Source: Chrysochromulina tobinii (Eukaryota; Haptophyta; Prymnesiales; Chrysochromulinaceae). Taken from it: a stretch of 24,388 bases of DNA. This document shows, piece by piece, positions 17,801-24,388 of the stretch (its first letter is position 1; each line of letters begins with the position of its first letter). The stretch lies in assembly GCA_001275005.1 (NCBI GenBank), contig JWZX01001999.1:1-24388 (forward strand), written 5' to 3'. The notes under the pieces are model-generated. The model ran no database searches. It saw only the letters and a program-made list of their open reading frames with translations, and was not told where the DNA came from. The translations under genes were made by a program, and so were the position numbers.

Positions 17801-20800
17801 GCGCCACTGGGTGGATGCTGTTGCCGCCGCCGAACGCGCTGTCGCTGCTGCTGCTGCTCCCCGCTTTTCGGATCGAGTAGCCGCGCAGCATGGCGGTCGA
17901 GATGGAGCCTTCGCGCTTGAGCTCTACCGACACCGTCGGCCGTGAAGGCGTGCGGCTGTCGGGCGCCGTATCGAGCACCTGCATGCAACGAGGGAGGCCA
18001 TCAGCATGCAATCCGAGGCAATCATCAGAGGTCCTCAGGGGTGGGCGGGCGCCGTCTCGAGCACCTCGCTAGGCCCTCGGCGCCACGAGTCCATCGAACG
18101 CAACGGCTGGCTCGCAGTGAACTCTCTGGGCGGCAGGCTCGCCTTGGGCGCAGCCGACGTGACTGAGGCACCCGGCTGTAGGTGCTGTGGGAGCTCCCCG
18201 CTCTGGCGCGCGGCGCGCCGCTTGGACGCACTCGACGGTCGGTTCGAGTGCAGATAGCCCACTAACGAGGCTCGCACGATGGCGAGTGAGGTGGCGAGCA
18301 GCGTCGCATGCAGCATGTCGCGCGGCCGCGTGGCGCCGAGGTCGATAAAGGCGCGAAAGAGCGGGCGGAAGCCGCACGCCATGAAGGCCGTCTTCCACTG
18401 CGCCATCGCCGAGACCGCGGCCGCATGCGGCTCAGGCAGGTAGGCGGGCAGTAGGCGGGAGCGAGCTATCTGCAGAGAGTAGAGCAGCTTCATCGGCTGC
18501 GTGTGCGCCTGGGCCATCTCCGCCTCCCAGCGCACACTCTCCGGGTGCGCGAGGTGCGCGAGGCTCTGGCTGTTGGTTGGTACGCGCATGATGAGGTCCC
18601 ACGCCTGGGCCACCACCGCCGGGCACCGCTGGAACGAGTGGATGACTTCGAAGAGGCACGCCATGTACGCATTCGAGCGTGAGATCATCACGGGCGGCAG
18701 CGACAGGTACTTGCCCTCAAGCCTCTCGCCCTTGACCGCGCCCGCAACGGCGCTGCCCTCGGACACCTTCTTCGAGGACGGGTCAGCGGGCAGGCTGCTG
18801 CTGGCGGCTGGTAGGATGCGTGCGAGCAGCGCGTGCCCATCGCCGACACCGAGCTCGCGCAGCGTACGCACCTCGCCCTCAAGCAACACCCAGTCGCCAC
18901 CGGTGCCGCCACTGCTCCGCTCCCAATGGGCCATCGGCGTGGTGGCGGCCGCCTGGATGCCCGCCACGGCGCCTACGCCCCAGGGCTGCAGTGGCGAGGC
19001 CGCGCCGGCTGGAAGGAAGGGCGTGGCGATTGAGCCAGTGGCGGCCATGGCCGAGGTCGCCTGGCGCGCGCCCATGGGCAGCGCGGCCGTCGAGCCCTTC
19101 GAGGGGTGGGCTGTGCCGGTACCACTCACTTTGAGTCTCAGAAGCTGCAGTTGGCCATACGAGACCCTGGGAAGGCCCGCGGCCACGAGCTCGCGCTTGA
19201 GGCGCTGGCGCAGCAAGCCGAGCGTCAGGTTATCATGCACGAGTAGCTCGAGCTTGCCCTCGGCACTGCCGTCCTCGACGCCGACGCCGCCGCCGCTGCC
19301 CTCGCCGCCGCCGCCGCCCACTCGTACCACCGGCGTACCAGCAGCGGCGGCGGCGCCCGAGGCAGCCACGCCCGACGCGCCGGCGGCTCCCGCGAGGTTT
19401 TCGATGGTGACCGCGAGCGCGCACGACTGACCGCGCCACGACGCCTGGTGCGGGATGACCTTGCGCGCCTCCCCGCACGCGCGGATGAACTCATCGAGAA
19501 GCTCAAGCAGCAGCCGCACCTGGGCCTGAGCGCGCGCGGGCGGTGCCGACTTTCGCGCCTTGGCCGCATGCGAAGCGAAGATCTCCGGCTCGGGCCGCCA
19601 CGTCACAGCCTGCGTCTCGGCCGGCGCATTCTGTGCGCACAGCCGCTGCAGCGCGTGGAAGCAGCCTTGGAGCAGCTCCTGGCGCACGACGCTCAGGTCA
19701 AGGTGCGCTGCCGGCGACAGATGCAGCTGCACGAGCAGCGGCAGCGCAATGCGCGCGGTCTCCTCGGGAGCACACGCGACCGTCAGCCAAAGCTGCTGCG
19801 TGCCCTGGAGCGTCGACGGGTACGCCTCGGCGGAGAGATGCGAGAGCACATGCGGTGCCGAGCCGTCGTAGCGGGACTGCGGCCTCGCGCGCCAGAGCCG
19901 CGCCAGAAAGCCGAGCGCCGACCCGCCCGCCGCCTGGGGATCGTCGCCATTCGGGGCCGCGTAGCGAAGGCTGCCCTTGGACACGTGATGATGCCGGTAG
20001 AGCGCCTCGAAGGCCTCGTACTGTCGCACCGTGAGGGTGTCCCAGCGCAGCTCGCGCAAGAGCAGCTCGCAGTAGCCAAAGCTGAGCGCATCGGGCGAGA
20101 GCGAATGGAGTGCCGAGGGCAGCCAGAGCAGCAGCGCCTCTTGCGCCTCGGCCGTGGGCATCGCCTGCCAAGCATTCTCGAGTGCGAGCCGTGAGATGTA
20201 CGTCCTCGTCTCCGCGGCCACGAAGCTCAGGAACTGCAAGCGCGCGAGCACAGCCGCCATCAGGGGCGAGAGCGGCTCCGATTGCGAACCACCATCAACG
20301 GCAGCCGTGTCTTTGTGGCCGCTTGAGACAGCGCCGCCGCTTCCGCTGCTGCTGCCGCCGGCCGAGGAGGACGGCCTCAAAGCGCCGCCGCCCTCGCCTG
20401 CCGCCTTGGAGGCCGAGTCCGCCTCGGTCGTCGCGCCGCTTGCGGCCTCGGCGGCCCCGGCGGTGCTCGGGTTCTTGGCCGCCTCGTCCACTGACGAAAC
20501 TCCGACCGCACCCGTCCCGGCCGCGTCGCCGTCGGCGCGTGCGTCGGGCAGGTCGACGAGGAGCGCATCGGCGGTGATGGGCGTGGCGACGAGCTGTTGC
20601 GCGAGGCTCATGAGCCCGAGGCGCGGCTCCAGCTGCATGATGAGCGACTCTCGCGACGCCTCGGGCCGCGTCGGGTCGCTCTCAGCGATCGCACGCAGGA
20701 GCTCGAGAGCCGTGCCAAGCGGCAGCGAGTCGCCAGCCGCCGCAAGCGCCACGGGTAGCTCGCCCTTCTTGTCGCCGCCCTTGCCGAACCCCGCCAACAT

Positions 20801-22855
20801 GCCGGAGCCGGGGCTCGTGGCAATCGCCACGGGCGTTGCGCCCTCGGCCGTCCCGCCGGCGCCGATGCCCAGAGCGCCGAATCGTGTGGAGGCGCCGCCT
20901 GAGCCCCCATTGGAGCCCTGGCGCCAGTGCGTCGGGCGCGAAGAGCCGCTAGGTGCGAGGCAGCACGCACGTTGGACGGGGCGCAGGGCGATCGTGACCG
21001 CCTGCGTCCGCTGCTCGGGGGTGCCCGCGCGCAGCGAGGTCAGCAGCGCGGCGCGCAGCGAGGTGGCGGCGGCCGCGGGAGTGTTTGTCGGGAGCGTGCC
21101 GAGCAGAGTCCACAGGAGCAGGGTCCATCGGTCTGAAACCACGGATGGCAGGGCGGTGTAGATGCGCGTGAGCGACGCAAGCACTGCGGCCAGGCCCACC
21201 TGGGCGCGCGGTGGGGGGTGGGGCAGCGGGAGGTGGGGCGGCGGTCAGCCAGTGCGCAGAAGGTAGGGGCGGCTGTGCGCAGAGAAGGTAGGGGTCTGTG
21301 CGCAGAAGGTCAGCCAGTGCGCCGAAGGTAAAGGTAAGGGGGTCTAGCCACGCACGGAGAGGTGGAGCATGCACGCGGCGCCGACCGCCTCGAGTAGCGC
21401 GATGTGGAGGGCGGGAGGGCACTTCGGGTGACGAAGGAGCTCGGCCAGCAGCGACGTGGCCGCCGCTGCAACGGCGCTCGATTTGGTCGCAGGCGCCTGC
21501 CAGAGGCCGCGCAGGGCGGCCTCGTCGAGCCGTTGCGTCAGCAGGAGAGAGGTGAAGAGGGGTGCGGCGCGGCTGAGCACCTCCTCATGGGCGGCATCGC
21601 CCACGAGCAGACTGGGCACGCGCTCACGCAAGATCGCATCCGCAACAGCGACGGGCGCCTGGCCCGTCTCCACATCGATTGTGCTCGCGGCGAGCTGCGA
21701 GGCCTGCCCTATGAGGAGGGCGAGGTCCTTCACAGCCCACAGCCGGAGCTCGAGGATGGGCGAGCTCAGGCTGCGTGCGGCCACTGCCACCCGCAGCGGC
21801 ACCAGCGCGCCGAAGCCCGCGAGCGCCGCGTCACGGCTGTCCTGCGGCACGAGCAGTTGCAGCCGCTGAACCGCCAGCACGAGCCGCTGCCCGTCCGTGC
21901 GCTTGAGCCGCTTGAGCTCGATGCGCCCGATGGCCTGCGCCGCCAGCTTTGAGGCCCGCAAGAGCGTGCCCGCCGCCGGTGCCACGTTGGCGGCGGCGGC
22001 GCTGATCACGACTTGGGAAAGAGCGACGACGATGCCCTCAACTAGGTCCACGTTCATCAGAGCATTTGGCGTGCCCTCGCCCGTCGCCGCTGCCGCACCG
22101 GCGGAGCCCGCTCCGGCGCCGACCTTGACGCCGCCCTTGGCGCTGGGCGCGGGCTCCACCGGCGGCACCGACGAGACGGTCGTGGCCGATCCGACCGTGG
22201 ACGGCGAACTCGAGGCTGAGGGAGCCCCCGCGCCGCCCGCGCCGTCGCCGCCGGCTGCAGGGGGCGCAAAGGATGCACTCGGCGCGGGGGCGGGCTCGCG
22301 CAGCAGGCCGAGCAGCGTCTCGATGCAGCCCGCGCCCGTGAGGTCGGCGGCGAGTGCGTGGAGGGTCTTCGGTCCGCGATTGCTTGCGCTTGGCAGGCCC
22401 CCGAGATCGCGGTGCGTCACGTGCGCCCAGAGCGGGCTCTGCGGATCGAGGATGCGGCTCAGGAGTGCGAGCCAGCGCTGCGCGGGCGCCTCTGGCGTCG
22501 CAGGCGCCGGCGACGTCGGCGACGCCGGCGTGGCTTCCACGGAAGACGGAGGCGGAGCAGCTGGCAAGTTGCTGCGGGGGATCTGTGGCCGCCGGAGGCA
22601 GAGGTGCACCACTTCGGAAGCGACGCCGATGCAACGGATCATCGGAGTGAGCAGATCCCCGGGCGGGCTGCTGGGGCACATGAGGCTGTCGACGAGCAGC
22701 TCCAGGCACTCATCCACCCAAAGTAGGACGGAGGGGTCGCTGGGCGACTCGCGCACGAGCGAGAGCGCTTCGTGCTCGGAAAGGAGGCCCTCGCGGTCGA
22801 GCGGCTTGGCTATGGCGTTCTTGGCCCTTTGGAGCATCTTCTGGGCATTTGCCAT
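11881..22855 (-). CDS. Giant ubiquitin-specific protease (USP34/USP9X/USP24-like), five exons
   Basis: The model joins 22855-21356, 21199-18065, 17978-16479, 16327-16031 and 15933-11881, all phase 0, giving about 3494 aa, close to the size of animal USP34. The enzyme removes ubiquitin from proteins. The Cys box NQGATCYMNATLQQLFM puts the catalytic Cys at about 2034 (codon 16512-16514). The His box HTGTSNFGHYFSYIKAR puts His at about 2287 (codon 15505-15507). WHTFNDTTV supplies the Asn/Asp, and ELPQTLIIQLKRF, DLEPYTKAGL and GFLLFYRR are also typical. NDAAEFLMLLVSHLEDAL in exon 4 is the QQDAxE-type box. CxxC zinc cysteines expected in the fingers region are not visible. Before the catalytic domain are about 2000 helical, low-complexity residues with a ubiquitin-like segment (about 1150-1295). 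The start is M at 22855 (MANAQKMLQRAKN); the frame is open to 22975, but that stretch is a tandem repeat and looks like 5' UTR. Confidence 0.92.
12646..12935. repeat. In-frame repeat array with three 24-bp palindromes in protease exon 5
   Basis: Three 45-bp units code for PAEPAHRGVNIHTSL. Each holds a palindrome at 12808-12831, 12853-12876 and 12898-12921, with half-site CGAGGTGTGAAT. The first and third are perfect; the middle one has one mismatch. On the left are two related half-sites (GAGGTGTGAATCTTCACAGCC at about 12647 and 12729) and a duplicated stretch of about 30 bp (12704-12733 and 12755-12784), coding for SGSSSSMAT and MAVKIHTS. The array keeps the frame and lies in a low-complexity part of the C-terminal half. 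Confidence 0.9.
15934..16030 (-). repeat. Protease intron 4, made of a decamer array
   Basis: This 97-bp GT-AG intron is almost entirely about nine copies of the plus-strand decamer CATCAGAGGY (15938-16024). The exon-intron and intron-exon junctions share GCAGGTGATC, a 10-bp direct repeat that contains both splice sites. Splicing joins FGGKLAQQ to VIYEWNGVRKV in frame. Confidence 0.88.
16328..16478 (-). other. Protease intron 3, containing a copy of the Cys-box coding segment
   Basis: This 151-bp GT-AG intron splits LQQLFM from VPTFRDGLLAA. Its ends carry variants of the CCTCTGATGR/CCTGATTGCC repeat. In its centre (16381-16435) is a contiguous copy of the sequence formed by joining the exons, running from the Cys box to VPTFRDG. 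The copy lacks 7 bp that include the catalytic Cys codon. Confidence 0.85.
17979..18064 (-). other. Protease intron 2, bordered by a 21-bp direct repeat
   Basis: This 86-bp GT-AG intron has AGGTGCTCGAGACGGCGCCCG at its donor and the same sequence with one change at its acceptor. The middle holds CCTCTGATGA and CTGATGGCCTC words shared with introns 3 and 4. Splicing joins RRGPSE to VLDTAPDSRTP in frame. Confidence 0.88.
21200..21355 (-). other. Protease intron 1, with its own repeat family
   Basis: The 156-bp intron uses donor GTGCGTGG and acceptor GCGCGCCCAG and joins GAACMLHLS to VGLAAVLASL in frame. Most of it is copies of GGTCAGCCAGTGCGC and TGCGCAGAAGGTAGGGG type words (plus strand 21243-21335). 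The decamer family of introns 2-4 is absent. Confidence 0.75.
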
Positions 22856-23222
22856 GCTCTGGGACTGGTGTCGGTGGCGGGTTTCATTCACAACACACCA
22901 ACACGCACAGAAAAGCGTGAAGGACACAACACACCAACACGCACAGAAGAGCGTGAAGGACAACACCTCGCACACGTCACACTCGCTTCATTCTCATGCT
23001 CGCGACATGCAACGCGTGCCGCGCTCACAGACACGGTTCAGAGTCGCCATACCCCGGGTCAACCCCGGGTCTGAACCCGTGCAACCACCTCGCCTTTCAC
23101 CGCCCCTCGTCCGCGTAGCGGGACAAGCAAGGCTTTAATTTCTGATCTGTGAACCGCTGGACGCGGCCTTTCCACCCAAGAAACCGTTCACGCGACCTCA
23201 CACACCGAGAGTGGCTCATGCC
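22856..23222. promoter_or_regulatory. 5' flank of the protease gene with tandem 36-bp repeat
   Basis: The spacer between the protease start and the upstream gene's stop contains two tandem 36-bp units (22890-22925 and 22926-22961, one difference). Near 23052-23082 there are clustered CCCGGGT repeats. It should hold the protease promoter and 5' UTR. No gene is called here. Confidence 0.5.
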
Positions 23223-24388
23223 CTAACACACCGTGCCCGAGGAGCATGGAGAGCGCGCACGACGACGCACGCTGACACTCGTACGAACCGAACACTTGCT
23301 CCATCCCGAGAACGCCCCACATGCGTGCCGTGTGCCGGCTGGAATGCGTCTTTTGCCACGCGTATTCGAAAGCGAGCGCACTGTTCGCGGAATAGCGGTG
23401 TCCATGCCCTTGAGCACGCACAGCGTTGCCATGAGCTCGCATAGCATGAGTCGCATTGTGGCAGGCTGGTACCGCAGCACGGCTGTCGCCGTCAGGTACA
23501 CTGAGAGAGTTTGAGCCGCCTTGGCATCGCGCAAGCCCTTGAGCAGAAGCGGCTCACCCGTCGGTCGGTCGGTCGAGGGCAACGTGCGCGTCGCGTCTCT
23601 CAAGATTGGCATCAGCTCCGCTATCGGGCGTGCCGCAAGCAGTGAGGGGAGCAGCGGTAGCAGCAGCGCCTGCAGTCGCAGCAGATCGGCATGCCGGTGC
23701 GAGCGCCGCAGCTTAAAGAGCCCGAGCGCCCCCGCGGCGATCGATCGCGCCGACGGGGCCTCCGGGTGCTCTTGCACGTGCACGTGGTGGCCAAGGCGCA
23801 AGAAGGCGACGGCGGCGCGCGTGGCGGCCGCCGCATCCTCCAGAGGCGCATCCTCGAGAGATTCCATGCCGCGCAGCAATAGTGGCGCGCACTCGCGGAG
23901 CGTGGTGCCGCACAGCTCCGCCACCGCCCGCCGCTGCTGCAGGAGCTGCTGCTGCTGCGGCTGCGCCAGCTGCGGCGGCGGCTCGGGCGCGCGGCTCGCG
24001 CCCGTTGAGAGTGAGCAAGCGCTCCGGAAAGCTTTCGCCAGCAGGCACGTGATGACCTCGAGCGAGGCCCGCACGACGCGTGGGTAGAACGGGCGCGCGA
24101 GCGCGACCGCCTCGTCAAGCACACCGAGCACTCGCGCACGCACGCACGCATGCGGGTAAGCGGCCAGCGCCATGCACGCATCAATTGCGAATGAGGCGGG
24201 CAGTCTCAATTGGGTCGCGTCAGACGGAAGGAGCAACTCGCAGAGGCCGAGCACCGTCGACACCGGCAGGCTGTATCGGGCCGTGGCAGCGGGGGCGCCC
24301 GCGGATGGGCACGGGTCCAGATGGCCCAGCACCTCTCTCCGTCCCCACTATCCAGATGCGACTCGTTGTAGAGGTCGACGGATGCCGC
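23223..24388 (-). CDS. Partial gene, probable helical-repeat (HEAT/ARM-like) protein
   Basis: Open frame 24332-23223 joins by a probable 62-bp GT-AG intron (24271-24332) to a short exon reaching the window edge (24333-24388; reads AASVDLYNESHLDSGDGE). Splicing restores the frame as an AGC Ser before LPVSTVLGLCELLLPSD. The protein is Leu/Ala-rich with repeated amphipathic helices (ASFAIDACMALAAYPHACV, RASLEVITCLLAKAFRS, DLLRLQALLLPLLPSLLA), as in HEAT or ARM solenoids, interrupted by a Gln-rich stretch (QPQQQQLLQQ). I cannot name the family. After about LCELMATL the frame turns Arg/Ser-rich, and a 41-bp GT-AG intron (about 23390-23430) would switch to a more natural frame ending at 23188. The 3' end is therefore uncertain. 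Confidence 0.6.

Noticed and set aside
20154-21161. 335-codon plus-strand frame opposite protease exon 2
   Set aside because: Ala/Ser/Pro-rich mirror of low-complexity coding sequence; the sense strand carries the continuous protease frame joined by good splice sites.
23040-23100. CCCGGGTC/GGGTCTGAACCC stretch considered as a tRNA
   Set aside because: A T-loop-like word is present in one orientation, but no acceptor stem, D-arm or anticodon arm can be drawn.

Overview
The window is nuclear DNA from a eukaryotic microalga. Most of it is GC-rich. Genes are large and packed on both strands, spacers are short, GT-AG introns are tiny, and there are secreted proteins with Pro/Ser-rich spacers and a Cys module of the CDDGG...TDC.DCG type. 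This mix is what I know from haptophytes such as Chrysochromulina, Prymnesium and Emiliania. The lineage call is an inference from style, not from a marker gene.

Left part (1-7.7 kb). A truncated unknown gene runs off the left edge on the minus strand and is divergent from a SET-domain lysine methyltransferase gene on the plus strand. The SET gene converges on a minus-strand putative glycosyltransferase whose base composition is clearly lower in GC than its surroundings. Three more minus-strand genes follow: a small TPR protein with an N-terminal hydrophobic segment, an unrecognised 344-aa protein, and a member of the C9orf85/DUF2039 zinc-ribbon family carrying a long extra acidic C-terminal half.

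Middle part (7.9-11.4 kb). This is a segmental duplication with two related cell-surface protein genes (A and B, minus strand). Both have a Cys module, a Pro-rich spacer, one membrane helix and a nearly identical cytoplasmic tail. B also carries seven 46-aa repeats, each with two cysteines. A lacks the repeats, but a broken remnant of the last repeat sits just upstream of it, next to a second copy of B's 5' flank. The downstream flanks are also duplicated.

Right part (11.9-24.4 kb). One very large five-exon gene (about 3494 codons after splicing, minus strand) encodes a ubiquitin-specific protease of the USP34/USP9X/USP24 giant class. The catalytic Cys and His boxes lie in different exons. 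Its introns are short (86-156 bp). Three of the four are built from a decamer-like repeat (CCTCTGATGR and variants), and two are bordered by direct duplications of the splice-site sequence, which looks like recent intron gain. One intron contains a damaged copy of the catalytic-Cys coding segment. A helical-repeat-like partial gene of unknown identity runs off the right edge.

The neighbouring genes show no sign of forming a pathway. I see no tRNA, rRNA, CRISPR array or intact transposon. The most unusual material is the repeat-made introns in the protease gene and the duplicated seven-repeat surface-protein locus.
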